A DNA stretch of 64,000 nucleotides from Boesenbergia rotunda (Eukaryota > Streptophyta > Magnoliopsida > Zingiberales > Zingiberaceae): contig JAGFNQ010000730.1 of the NCBI GenBank assembly GCA_024364735.1, positions 372,001-436,000 on the forward strand. Reading direction: 5' to 3'. The notes under the pieces were generated by a model. That model searched no databases. It saw only the letters and a list, made by a program, of their open reading frames with translations, and was not told the DNA's origin. Shown here one piece after another: positions 10,855-22,754 of this stretch (its first letter is position 1; each line of letters starts with the position of its first letter). Position numbers and translations under genes: made by a program.

Positions 10855-12442
10855 TATATAGGATTAATTGAACAGCTAATTGACTAGACATAAACCAATC
10901 AGGCCACTCAAGTTTATTGACCCAAAAACATCATCCGGTTCACTAAAATTGACACCATTTTATTTGGACTTATGAAAAAAACCCTTTTACAATTTTTGTG
11001 AGTAATAGTATAAAAGATTAAAAATTTCAAATCACAAAAACTAAATATAAACTTAATGTAATTCGAGTCTTTATCTATGGACCAGGACTACTTCGCTTTT
11101 GAGTTGTGTGTCCCTCTCCTATCTCTAGCTCATTTATGTTTCTTAATTGCATGCATGCCGCCAATCCATCAGTTGAAGAATTGGCGTGTGCCATCGTACT
11201 TGTGAGAAAGTCGAAAGCCCATTTCTCTCATCTCTTGTTCTCACACGTAAGCTGTTATTCGTCAACACCAATCATAATCATCATCTATTAGTGACAACGT
11301 GAGAAACTTTCGCAGGACCAAACCGATCATCCCAAGCTGGTCTACTACTCGATCCTACACTCAAAGCCATGCACAACCTAGCCGCAAGATGCATGTTCTT
11401 CTTCGGCCTCTCTCATGCACCTCGGGTCTCATAGCACATGAGCCACATTGGCATTGTCACATGCCATCATTCTGCACCGACAATGACCCTTGTCTTGCTC
11501 TCCCGTAATTTGCTTTGGCTATATATCATGTGTTTGCATTGTAGCCACAACCTGATCTAGTTGAGCATCCAACTAGTAAAGCCTTGTTCAACATAGAGCA
11601 CCAATTGTGTCTAAGTCACGTACGCCCAATCTATTTCAAACATTGATCAGTTTTAAGAGTAAAGTACTGGACCAACTCAACATAATCCTTTTAATTTGGA
11701 ATTGGACTCCGTAGATGATCACATACACATGATCTATATTTATTATTGGGAAAACCCATAACTGTGAAGTCTCGAATTCAAAAAGTTATGTTTAGACCCT
11801 TATTTGATTCCTAAAGATTTTATTACTATTTTTAATAATTTCATTTTTATGGTATTGATTATCTATAGCAACATACTGTTATGTTAATTTCAATTTCAAT
11901 TAAACGATTTTTTTTAGAAAGATTTTTAAGATTAAAATTGAGATTTATATATCAAGCTTTAATCATGGAATCTAAAGTCTATAAAATCTTTCCTTTCTTA
12001 GAGACATTTAACTTTAGCTGTAGAGTGGAGTCCTTTAATATTGGTAATAAAGTTTTTTTTTTGGGTAATCACGAAAATTTTCGTTTTCTTCTTATTTTCT
12101 TTTCTTGCTTTCGCTATCTTATCCGGCAATTTTAAAATTTTCTTCTCAATTAATTAATATTCTGATTTTAAATTTGTGTTTATTTATTCATCATTTCTTT
12201 ATTTCTAAATGATTACATATTTCAACACGAATCAAATTTAGTTTAGCCATTAGTTAATTTGCGAACCAGTATTAATTAACTATATTTATATTATTAGTAA
12301 ATTTTAGTTTTCCAACTACTTTTGAGTACCAGTGAATCGGTGAGGTGCATGAAAGTAGAATAAGTTCCTTCATATATAACAATGGCCCAACCATTAGTAC
12401 GTATATATTTTCTTACACAAGCCTGACCTGCACCTGCGGATG
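10855..12442. other. Intergenic, with a short SINE scrap
   Basis: Bases ~11290-11335 match the 3' part of SINE family 1 (gagaaactttcgcaggaccaaaccgatcatcc). The rest is AT-rich spacer. The open frames here show no recognisable protein. Confidence 0.35.
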
Positions 12443-12678
12443 AAAAAAAAAAAATAATTAACGAAGTTTTTCTAACCTCGGGCGATTGGCCCGACCTCAT
12501 GAAAGTAGGGTAAATCGGGAAGCGCTCGTAGTGAACGGTCTAGAAGCCCAACGTCCCAGAGTTCGCACCCCATTTGGAAGAAAAATTCCTGCAAATATAA
12601 CGTAGCTAGGGATCAAATTGTGAATACTTGGGATAGCGATTAATCACCCTACCGCTGTACCATAGCCCCGGAGGCTAA
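12443..12678 (-). mobile_element. tRNA-derived SINE, family 1, copy D (reverse)
   Basis: Read on the minus strand it starts cctccggggctatggtac, has a B-box-like segment, the shared 'gagcgcttcccgattta' body, and ends in a T run (A12 on the plus strand at ~12443-12454). I did not find a convincing target duplication. Confidence 0.65.
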
Positions 12679-12796
12679 TAATTGAATTTAATTTCTGACC
12701 TTTAATTCCTGTGTCAATCCAACAACAAACGCAGCTAGCTAGCTAGGTCCACCTTCTGAGAGGTGAGAGCGAGCCGACGGGATTTTCTGTCCCATA

Positions 12797-13128
12797 AGAT
12801 CCTTGTCTCGTCTGTCTCACACTCGTCGGCGATGATCAGCGAATCGTCCGATCGACGATCAGACACTATTGATAATTTTTTATCGTCGTTTCGAATCAAA
12901 CAATATTTTGGGATAATAATGAATCAGTCAGAATCGTCGTATTACAATCTCGTCTAATTCGACGGTGAATACGACGAAATCGCATTGTGATGATCCCCAC
13001 GATATAATTTTATTCGGGACGACGATCTCCGATCGCCGGTAATGTCTGATTGACGATTGGACAACTCATAAATTATCGTTAACGAGTAAAATAGAGGGAC
13101 GAGGATCCTCTGCGGGACAGAGGATCCG
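12797..13128. mobile_element. Foldback/MITE-like element, copy 2
   Basis: The left arm here matches the right arm of the 4039-4381 copy read on the other strand (gtccgatcgacgatcagacactattgat). The two copies are therefore inserted in opposite orientation, or the element is symmetric. The arms meet near 12970. The ends carry the 'gatcc..tctg' terminus. No ORF is present. Confidence 0.65.
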
Positions 13129-14437
13129 GACTTGAGAGCAAGCGGACCTCCAAATCAACTGTGCCCAGTCAGTGGAGTCAACTAGCCACAGCGATCTAAC
13201 ACTAACAGCGCAACTCCTCCAACCAGCTGCATGCATGCATGCCAGGCGAACACTTCTGAGCAACTAACTTTGAGCCATCAAATCCATCCCAACACTTTGA
13301 AATCATTACGTTCTGGCCCCGAGTAATGAGTACTACTGTCAGTAACTCCAGTAACCAGCAGCAGCAGCAGGAGCTATAGCAGCAGCGTGCAATTTCTCCT
13401 TATGGCAGGCTTCCCTGGCTCGCACCGCACCTACGGGCTTGGAGCAGTTGCCCATGCCCATCCCCCAAACCACATTAAATGAGGTCAGGCACCCCAACGT
13501 GCGCTAGCTAGCTTCAGGACCACCACGAGCGAGCTAGCTAGCTAGCTAGCTAGGATGAGGGAGAGTGTCGGGAACAACTTGTTTGTTCAATTAGGCGAGG
13601 CAGCTGGTACAGTATCACCATTGCATGCCACGCAACCACCACCCACCGGCCACCAAAAAGAGAAAACTATAGTACTGTTTCAAAGATTCAGCTGTTCCAC
13701 TGAAAGAAAGCTAGCGAGCGGCATGGAAAGGGAACGACCTGCTTTAAGCAATCGATGTCACTAACTAGCTAACTATCTCCATATAATAATGTGAGTTACT
13801 GGAATGGGGGGTCAATCGAGCGAGGGGTGATGGAGAATTGAAATGCATGCCGTACGTCGAAAGGCGATTCTTGTGTCGTCCCCGCATTTGCTGATCGTGA
13901 TCGTAGTGGGACGCAAAGCTAGCTAGCTGCTGCTTAATCCTCTTCTTTGCTCATACCACACGTTTGTACTTTGTGGTCCTCCTAGCTTGTGGGTCTCCCT
14001 GCGCATGCATGAACATATCCTAATCAAAACCTAAACCTTTTAGGTCACAACTGACATTGAAAAGTTGTCACACACTTGGAAGGATCTGAAAAACTACTGA
14101 GAAAGAGATGAATGCCAAGGAACTTTGTTAGATTTCATATTGAGGAGAGAAAAGAATGTTCTATTAGGTAAATGTTAAAGCCAACATTGTCTAGAATGAT
14201 CAAAACAAAAAACGAAAGAACCTCATGTCTTCCAAATTGGCAACTACAGTTGGATCCAGAAGAGGCATCAATATAAAAAAGTTTTCCGAGAAATGCTACA
14301 ATTGTGATTGAGTAGATAAAAAATCCTCGAAAGATAAAAAGCTAAGGAAAAAGTAAGAGGCCAATCTAGTGGACCAAAATGAGGAGACAGACATAAGCCT
14401 TTATGTTGTGGTTTTCAAAGTGAACCTAGTGTAAGAG
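13129..14437. other. Intergenic spacer, GCTAGC- and CAG-repeat-rich
   Basis: This stretch contains (cag)n-like runs near 13360-13375, and agctagct tracts near 13530-13552 and 13918-13928. I can assign no gene, RNA or mobile element with confidence. Confidence 0.35.
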
Positions 14438-15436
14438 TGTTGAGAGAATATATAATTTCATATATCTCAAGAATGAATACAAGACAAGTTTATATAAAAA
14501 AAATATAAACCTAAGATAGATAAGGAATTAAACAAGATAAAGGAAATAGAATATACAAAAGATAATGCACAATAATAGAAGATATATTCCAATAGGCCCC
14601 CCTCAAGATGGTGGGTGTGTACGGACACCAATCTTGGAACATAGTTGATGAAGGCGTACACTAGGGAGAGGCTTGGTCAAAACATCAGCCAACTGGATAG
14701 AGGACAAGATATGAGACATGAACTTTGTTACTTTGAACAAGCTCATGAACAAAATGATAATCTAGAGTAATATGTTTCATGCGAGAATGAAACACAACAT
14801 TAACACATAAGTATGTGAGACCAATGTTGTCAGAGTAGATAGAGATGGGAGAAGGCGTAAGGGGAACACCAAATTCAAGAAGAAGGGATCAAACCCATTG
14901 CATTTCCACATTTCCACATCTGTAGAGGCGATGGCTCGATATTCAGCCTCAGTACATGAGCGAGCAACATATCCCTTCTTTATGGAGCTCCATGAAATTG
15001 GATTGGGACCTAGAAAAATAATATAAGCACCAGTGGAAGTGCGATCATCAACATTACCAGCCCAATCTGCATCACAATAGACATGTAAGGAAGGGGAGCA
15101 ATGTTATCGAAGAAGAATACTGTTGGAACGCGTACCATTAAGGTAGCATAATATACGTACGTTTGATGCCCCCCCAAGTGTAGAGAGGAAGGAGAGTGCA
15201 AAGGCAATATCTGAACGAGTAAATGAAAGATATTGCAGACTCCTAACCATTAGACGATATAAGATCACGTCCACAGGGGGTGAGCCATCTGCAAGGTGCA
15301 GCGTAGGAGACGTGGTGAGAGGCGATTGAACAGGCTTCGAGTCTGCCATGTTGGTCTTGGTAAGAATGTCAAGGAGATACTTTTTGTCACACTCCGAGAT
15401 CAACGGAGCCGCTGATCCAATATAAAATCGGACAAT
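14438..15436 (-). pseudogene. Ty1/copia retrotransposon, 3' end (RT/RNase H remnant, polypurine tract, LTR)
   Basis: Reading on the minus strand, 15436-~15100 encodes the end of copia reverse transcriptase (KYLLDILTKTNMADSKPV, SLQYLSFTRSDIAFAL, then a degraded LRYLNGTRSNSILLR). RNase H-like pieces follow in shifted frames down to ~14900. A purine tract (ttgaggggggcc on the minus strand, ~14594-14606) abuts a short LTR of ~154 bp, tggaat...ctcaaca (14591-14438). Gag, protease, integrase and the 5' LTR are absent and frames are broken, so this is an inactive truncated copy. LTR limits were judged from the purine tract and TG...CA ends only. Confidence 0.75.
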
Positions 15437-17140
15437 ATCTCTCCTGTCCAATGGACAATTTACATATACATACAAGCATACACAGTTAAATTTTGGCATT
15501 ATACCACAAAACAGATATATATATATATAGCATAAGGAAAAGAAACATCACAATACTGGAAGTATAAAAATCACCTGAGCTGTCATCGGGGCAGGCATGC
15601 AGCAAAATCACATCGCAAAGTCCAACAAAGGACTCAAAAATATAATATCGTACGAATGGATTGTGAATGCAAGTCCACGATATATGAAAATGAATACAAT
15701 GTAATAAAAATGTTATAAACGAAAACAAACGCGAAAGCACCCAACAACGGAGTCGTAGGGACCAGGACTGGCAACTGGGCTCCTCCGGCGAGCTATCAAT
15801 CGGAAAGCAAAACATGGTGACGGGTGGTGAGTCCAAATGGATTTCGCGGGTATATAGAAAGATATGCATGACAGAAAAATAGCTAAACAAGTTATACAAA
15901 TACAATAGGATACAGTCTCAACAATAATATTAGAAGTATGTATAACTGAAATAATAAAAAACTGTATATACCAGAAATCAGTCTATCATGATCATAATAG
16001 GACTCGTACCATACGAGCAAGTGTATGGTCATCAAACCAGACAAAAAGTATATCCTATATGTGCATGTCAAACAAGTGTAGCAAATAAATGCAGCAAACA
16101 CAATCAAATGCACAAATGCATCATATGCACATGATGCAATGTCATAGTCACCTCCTAACACCAATCAAGCCACCAAGACATGCGATAATGTGTCAGCCGA
16201 GTGGGTAGAGTTATGACATTGTCTGCACTCTGCCATCACTACTCCTGAGTGACCAAGTGGACAAGATGCTCGTGAAGCTCTCACTCGGCCCCATGTACAT
16301 ATGGGGGAGATATCTCTCTTATCTTCTCTGGTCTATGGGAAGAGAAGGGATCCCTGCCTGCTACCACGCTCCGAACCCGCTACCCATGAGCGGTCGAGCA
16401 GAGCAGTACAGAGAAAATGCACACACTCAATGGTATCCAATAATCCATGAGTGGTCGTGTGTGTATATTATGTGCCGGTAGACGATAGGCTCAACCACAA
16501 GGGAGTCGCTGATCGCTGACATGATGCAACAGTGCAGGTATGATGCATGACTCTAACACATACAACCCCTAACAGGTCATCGACACGTAACTCAACCTAT
16601 CATGCACAAATCGTAAACATGTATCATAACTCAATCATCCTATATCCAGACACACGTGAAAGTATGACTAGAACCAATCAATGCAATCATACAGTGGTGA
16701 GATATGCTATATCTACATATATAGTCATGCTCATACCAATGTTATACAGAATCAAATAATAAAAACACGAGACTGTATAGAAAGGAAATTTAGATCATAT
16801 CCAAGCTCAAACATAAGTATCAAGCAGGATAACAAAACGATAGCAGATAAAGATAAATATCAACATATTGCATAAATAACAAATAGTCATGCATAAAAGA
16901 TAAAGTAAATCTACAGAATACAAGCAAAAAATATCCGCCTCTAAATGGTAGAAGTCTGTATCAACGGAGAAAGAACCACTCGCCAACAATCCAAATCAAG
17001 CCCCTATATCAAGGACATATTTAATTAGATATTACACAGATATGATAGCTAACTAATAAATCCTCAAATCAGACTAGGGTTAACCTAATCATCTTTTCCA
17101 TTTCATTACATCTAATTAGATGATAGGTTCTTAATCACTC
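15437..17140 (-). repeat. Non-coding LTR-retrotransposon-like repeat, copy 1
   Basis: On the minus strand ~16160-15500 follows the same order of motifs as the plus strand at ~35090-35640. These are cattgcatcatgtgcatatg, then gacatg(c/t)a(c/t)atata, then tttctggtatatac/gtatgtat, then atacccgc(g/a)gaatc, then a 'ctcacca' block. The two segments are diverged copies of one repeat in opposite orientation. No retroviral-type protein motif is seen, so the class is uncertain; an LTR or untranslated part of a gypsy-type element is likely. Confidence 0.5.
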
Positions 17141-17340
17141 CATCAGGCGCCTTTTTAATGTATTTGTTCGTAATTACATAAAAGGCGCCTTTTTAATGTA
17201 GCGATACGACCCCTCTAGCCCCATCAGGCGGCTCTTTAGGTCGTGCCCTACGGTTTTTCCACTCCCGGCAGTGGGTTTTTGCCTTTCCCAGATTCGAACC
17301 CTAGACCTCCAGGACAAATACTAAAGTTCCTTGAATCTGG
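17141..17340 (-). repeat. SINE-like repeat with internal 17-bp direct repeat
   Basis: On the minus strand there is a B-box-like ggttcgaatctgg at ~17285-17297. Downstream, the unit ggcgcctttttaatgta (plus strand) occurs twice, ~40 bp apart, at ~17147 and ~17184. The arrangement resembles a tRNA-derived SINE, but I found no clear target duplication. Confidence 0.35.
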
Positions 17341-18890
17341 TAAATGAATCAAGCCACTCGTATGACTAGAACCCAATCATGTTCACGAGCTTTATGATAC
17401 ATGATTGCGATAATGAATGAAATTACAGTGAAACAGAATAAACTCAGCGGATATCAGAAACTAACTAAAAAATTATGGAAACTACACTTATCCTATTTGA
17501 AAACTGAGCAACTCATTTCAAAACTATGAGATTGCAATTTAAGAACTAATATTGAATGTAGGTAATCTGTAACTACTTGAAGAATTGTGAAAACCAAAAC
17601 ACAACATGCTAAGAAACTTGACTGAAATGTAGCTAGGTTCAAACCGAAACAACTTAATGAAACAAGTATTTCAGAAACGAAATTTTCCTAAATTAAACAT
17701 CAAACCAGTCCCTTGCCAAGATTTCCTCTTGCCGTCACACAAAAACCCAGCTAGAAACCCTCTAGCTCGAAATCAGCAAGAATAAACTCCCTGGATCAGT
17801 TTGCACTTGGCTTGGCGCGTATTGATTTTCCTGATCGGTCAGGCCGACCGATCAGTAGTGTTTCTGATCGGATTGGAGACCGATTAGGCGTGTTTGTGAC
17901 CGATCAAGGAGACCGATCACGCATCTGAAAACTCCACGATCTCTTCTTCTTGATACACTGAATGGCGACTTCAGCTCAGAAACCGTCAGATACCCTTCGA
18001 AGAACCCCCTCTGAATTGCTCCGAAAGCTCTGATCGAAGAAAAACAGCGATCAACAAAGAATCGATCAATGAACACAGCTCCTCGACGAGACCCTCACCT
18101 GAGCCCTTTCAGCGACAAATTTTGATAGCAAACTTCACAGGAAATCCATCTCTGTGATTTGAAATCTTGAACAAGCTCGGATCTGATGTTGGCCGCGCGA
18201 AGAAACAGAGAAGAAAATAGAGAAATTGAAGAACAGGGAAGAACACGTGACGCCTCAGCTCGGTGAGGAGTTTCTGCTTTTACTAATTCCAATTAAAATT
18301 GAACGGCTGTGATCATCCTCGCTTCATCCAACGATCAGATCATCTCGGATTGAAAACCAAACCTTCCAGATCTCCATCAATGGTTAGGATCTTCTTCTCC
18401 TTAGCTTGGATCGATAAGATCTGCAACGGATGGCTTGGATTGCCCTTCCTTTTGAATGGACGGCTTAGACCCTCTCGAGCTTGATCCAACGGCTAGATAA
18501 CCTCTGATTTGGACCAAAACTTCAGATCTTGATCTATGGTCTTGATTAACTCTACCTTGAGCTCGGATTGATCAGAAGATGAAAGATGGCTCAGATCTCC
18601 ACATGTCTTGATTGGACGACCTACGTTCCTCCAGTGCTTGATCATCTTGATTAAAGCCAAATCTGACTCAAATTCAATCCAATCTGATCTAGGTCCGTGA
18701 TCGTTCGAAGCCTACAAGATTAGATTCAAATTTTAATGCCAAAATATCTCAAATATAAAAAGAATTGCATCCAAAGCTAAAATAGAAATAACTCATGGAA
18801 CCTAGTGTAAATGCAAGATCAAGCATGCAAAAAGGAATCAAAACATGGATTTGAGAGTCTAAATTAATTATCAAAATGGTAATTATCAAT
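17341..18890. repeat. Retroelement-like non-coding DNA
   Basis: Bases ~17820-17920 hold several alternating gaccgatc/gatcggtc motifs. Bases ~18300-18700 repeat the theme 'ccaacgatcagatc...cttggatcgat...'. The end at ~18750-18890 resembles non-coding 3' regions of plant gypsy elements as I remember them. No protein motif is recognised. Confidence 0.35.
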
Positions 18891-19560
18891 AGACCCCGAC
18901 CGAGACTTCTCAACTTACGAGGTTTCTTATTCCTCCCCCTGAGTGGAAAAGCTCCGTTCGAGGGTCCTTAGATGCGACTCCTGGGACGTCGGCTGGTAAC
19001 CCCTCATGTGCTCTGTGACTTGGCGTGCCATAATTTTGGAAGTTTCTCTTGTCGGTACTCGTACAAATTCTCTCACACTTAGCGTGTGGCAGTAGTGACC
19101 GCGTCGGCATCCGCCAACCTAAGCTTGACATTACTCGTGTCAGGAATCGCAAGAATATCGCTGGCTCAGTACGACTTCTGACAGTTACAGTGAGTAAGAG
19201 CAGGTCATGCCACGAAGCTGCCCGCAAATCCCAGAAATCGCGGCGCTGGTCAGCGAGCTGACACTGTCCCCTGACTTTGTCTTCGCATGAGACAAAAGTG
19301 AAAACATAGTTGGTTGGCTCCCCCGGCTATATATAGGACCCTCCACTTCTCGCACGGGGTACGCAACCTAGAGGACAAGATCATCAATCATACAAAACAA
19401 CTCAACCTTCTCTAATAACTTGGCCTATCTAGTAGTTCGGTCATACCAAATAGCTCAGTCTTCTTTCATTTGGTAGGTCTGCCTATCCAAGCAAATTCGG
19501 CAGCAAGTTAAGTCCACTTCGACGTACCAAATAAATCTGAATTTTAAATTTAATAATTTA
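18891..19560 (+). repeat. Possible LTR with TATA box
   Basis: This is a GC-rich island inside AT-rich DNA, starting near the 'ccccgaccgagac' block. A canonical TATA-like ggctatatatagg lies at ~19325-19337, followed by a leader-like stretch. This resembles a plant LTR promoter, but I could not delimit ends or a target duplication. Confidence 0.35.
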
Positions 19561-20451
19561 TAATAATTTTAAATATAATAATTTTAAATAGAGTAAAATT
19601 GTGCAACAAAAACAAATGGGCCATGCATGCTTTCTCATAGTGGGAAACATTGTTTAAGCAACTAAGCTCAGCGTCCTATAACTGCTACAGATTGGTTGTT
19701 TTTACGCCGTTATATTTCTCAAAAAAAAAAAAAAAACTCTGGGCAAGATCCTCTCTGTTTCTCAAGTTGAGTTTCCAGAACAGAGGACTCGACGTACTTA
19801 CACGCATGTAAAGTTGGAACTTAAGACTCCCGTTAAACGACAGAGGGAGGCAAGCAGACATTTGATGATTACCCATGATAGCATCACACTGAACTACAGC
19901 ATCTTCAGTTGTTGTGCACCTGCAGTTATTGCGTCTCTATCAAATTACAATTATTCATCTTCCTCCCTGATAACACACTTACCGACCTTGCCCTAGTTTA
20001 TTTAAAGCATCTGTCACACTGTTCATAATAGCGCAAGCTCTGTCAAATGCCTATGTAGTCTGTCTGTCTACCTTGTTGGTCACAGTCTTGTAAAGATTTA
20101 ACTGGAAGTTCAAGGTTCTACGTACGTAATGGCATTCTGACACGAAATAGTGGATCGAGTGCGAGGAGCACAAGGTTCGGAGACCTTAATAAATGGGAAA
20201 GGATTGGAAGAGATCATCAGCTCTGAGTTGGAGGACAGTCGGATGTGTCTGACCTGATTTAAGCAAGTTACTAGGGACCTACGGAAATCGTACTTGGTCG
20301 CGACTTTGTATTGATCTCAATCGCATAGAGATCTGGCACCACACCAATTCAGTGATGTGGTTATCCAGCGATAGATCTGCTCAAATTTCCTTCCTCACTG
20401 TTCAAATTTGGTGTTCTTGAAACAGTCTCTAGCTACTTCAATTCAAAGTCC

Positions 20452-20459
20452 TATAAGTA
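20452..20459 (+). promoter_or_regulatory. Probable TATA box of the MATE gene
   Basis: The sequence tataagta lies 94 bp upstream of the proposed ATG at 20553, leaving a leader of ~60-70 bp. The spacer upstream (19561-20451) contains no other gene. Confidence 0.4.
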
Positions 20460-20552
20460 TCCCCTTACCTGCTGTCGCTTAATTCGACCAAGTAGTTCTC
20501 TAGCTCGTTCGTTTGTTCCTCAAGTCTCGGGCACTCCAGTGAAGCTAATAAA

Positions 20553-22112
20553 ATGGTCCCAGGAGACAAAATCTTCCAGGAGCACCTGACAGTATCAGAG
20601 GTATCAAAAATATGCTCCTCTTTGACTGGTTTTGGCAATTCGATTCGATTCTGATGTTTGTTGCAGGTGTTGGAGGAGTGGAAGAGAATGAAGGAGATAG
20701 GTCTTCCCATCACTGTCATCAACTTGGTGAGCTACATCAAAGGGATGACCTCGGTGATGTGCTTGGGCCGGTTGGGCCGTCTGGAGCTGGCCGGCGGCGC
20801 CCTGGCCGTAGGCTTCACCAATGTCACCGGCTACTCCGTGCTCACCGGCCTCGCCATGGGCATGGAGCCCATGTGCAGCCAGGCGTTCGGGTGCCGCAAC
20901 CTTCCCATGGCGTCTCGCATCCTCCGGCGCACCATCCTCATGCTCCTCCTCGCCTCCCTTCCAATCTCCTTGCTGTGGATCAACATCAAGCCGATCATGC
21001 AGGTCGCCCGCCAAGACCCCGACGTCGCCCGCATCGCCGCCCTTTACTGCCGCTTCGCGCTTCCTGATCTCCTGGCCAACAGCCTCTTGCAGCCCCTCCG
21101 CGTCTACTTTAGGTGCAAGGGCACGCCCTGCCCCCTCATGTGGTGCATCTCCCTCGCCGTCGTCCTCCACGTCCCCATTACCGCATTGCTCGGATCCGCC
21201 ATAGGGGTGCCGGGTGTGGCCATAGCCTCCTACCTCACCAACTTCAACACCCTCCTATTCCTCCTAGCTTGCTTTGCATGCGCTCCGGTAACAGAGGAGA
21301 CCTCTGTTTACATGCCGATCCCAACTTCGGTACCCAGCTGCTGCTCTAGCAAACCATCGTCGACGGAGTGGGCATCGCTGATCCGATTGGCATTGCCCAG
21401 CTGTTTATCCGTCTGCCTCGAGTGGTGGTGGTACGAGCTCATGACCGTGGCCTCCGGCTACCTCAGTAACCCTCACGTCGGATTGGCCACGGCCGCCATC
21501 GTTATACAAACTACGTCCTTGATGTACACGGTCCCAACCACGCTGAGCACGTCGGTCTCGGCTCGTGTTGGGAACGAGCTCGGTGCGGGCCGGCCGAGGG
21601 GAGCGCAGACATCCGCGACGGTGGCCATCGGCCTGGCATTTGCAGGTTCGTGCGTCAGCTTGCTATGGGCCACGCTGGGAAGGGAGGCGTGGGGGCGAGT
21701 CTTCACGGACGACAAGGAGGTTCTCCGGCTCACCAAGGCGGTGCTTCCGGTGATCGGCCTGTGCGAGCTGGCGAATTGCCCGCAGACGACGGGGTGCGGA
21801 GTGCTCCGGGGCAGCGCCCGCACCTCGGTGGCCGCTGCCATCAACCTGTACGCCTTCTACTTGGTGGGAGCGCCGGTGGCGTTGGTGCTGGCCTTCTGGT
21901 GGGACATGGGCTTCCTCGGTCTCAGTCTTGGCCTCCTTGCAGCCCAAGCGGCGTGCGCCGTGTCGGTACTGCACGTGATCCGCAAAACGGATTGGGAAAG
22001 AGAGGCCTCCAAGGCTGCGGACTTGGTGGGAAGGGAAGCTCCTAAAGTGACCATGGACGAAGACGATGACAAAATTGGGCTGCTGAAACCCGAAGAAGGT
22101 CTTCAACCTTGA
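20553..22112 (+). CDS. MATE family efflux transporter (plant DETOXIFICATION type)
   Basis: This is a membrane antiporter of the MATE family, which exports organic cations or metabolites using a proton or sodium gradient. I assemble two exons: 20553-20600 (16 codons, MVPGDKIFQEHLTVSE) and 20667-22112, with a 66-bp phase-0 GT-AG intron, giving 497 aa. Exon 2 alone has no early ATG, which supports the join. Family signatures are MCLGRLGRLELAGGALAVGF, GLAMGMEPMCSQAFG, LPDLLANSLLQPLRVYFRC, ARVGNELGAGRPRGAQ and CQTTGCGVLRG-like NCPQTTGCGVLRGSART. About 12 hydrophobic segments fit the family, as does the length. Residue patterns fit the DTX45-56 group (the ADS1/BIGE1/DTX50-54 side); substrate cannot be told. 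The gene is strongly GC-rich, unlike its surroundings, as is common for monocot genes. Four copies of 'taatg' in a row follow the stop. Confidence 0.9.
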
Positions 22113-22745
22113 AGCATCTCTTATCGATGAAGTGAAGAAGAAGCAGGTCTCACTTCTCAGCGTGTAATGTAATGTAATGTAATGGATTCATCATTTTGTA
22201 TGCCTAACTATCTAGTGACATCATTGATATATCTATATATATATGCCCTGAATATTTCATGTAGAAAATTAAAGGAGTTAGTTATTTTGGATAATTAATG
22301 TATGATTTGTGCAAGCTAAATGTTAATTTGTCCAAATTAATTTACAGATATTTATTACAAAATTAATGATTGATTTGCACAAGTGAATTAATTAAGGGAT
22401 CAGTCAAATTAGAAATTAATTAAAGGCTAATTGAAAGGGAGTGTCAGAGAATAGTATCAATGACCATTTCTCAGGGGTTTGTTTATTTTTTGATATTTGG
22501 TTCATTATTTATGAGTCGTATTCTTGTCAATTATATGAATAGATCCCTAATTAAAGGGGTTGCTTTTTCCTCTTTTATTTTTCATACAATTTCTCTACAC
22601 TGTATTCATAGCCTTTTGATGTAGAAGAGAAATGCAAAAATTTCTTCTCTCGACTTTTCTCATTCATCATGCAACTCTAATGATATTCATATTTATATGT
22701 TGTCGTGGAGATCATATTAAAACATAATTACTGGCTCTAACATCA
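22113..22745. other. 3' flank of the MATE gene
   Basis: This holds the 3' UTR and AT-rich spacer. A short tandem run, (taatg)n, lies at ~22165-22182, and a (ta)n stretch follows near 22230. No gene is recognised. Confidence 0.4.
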
Positions 22746-22754
22746 GTTGCAATT

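Noticed and set aside
20604..21170. 188-aa open frame on the minus strand opposite the MATE gene
   Set aside because: It is a by-product of high GC in the MATE coding sequence; it has no recognisable domain and overlaps a well-supported gene.
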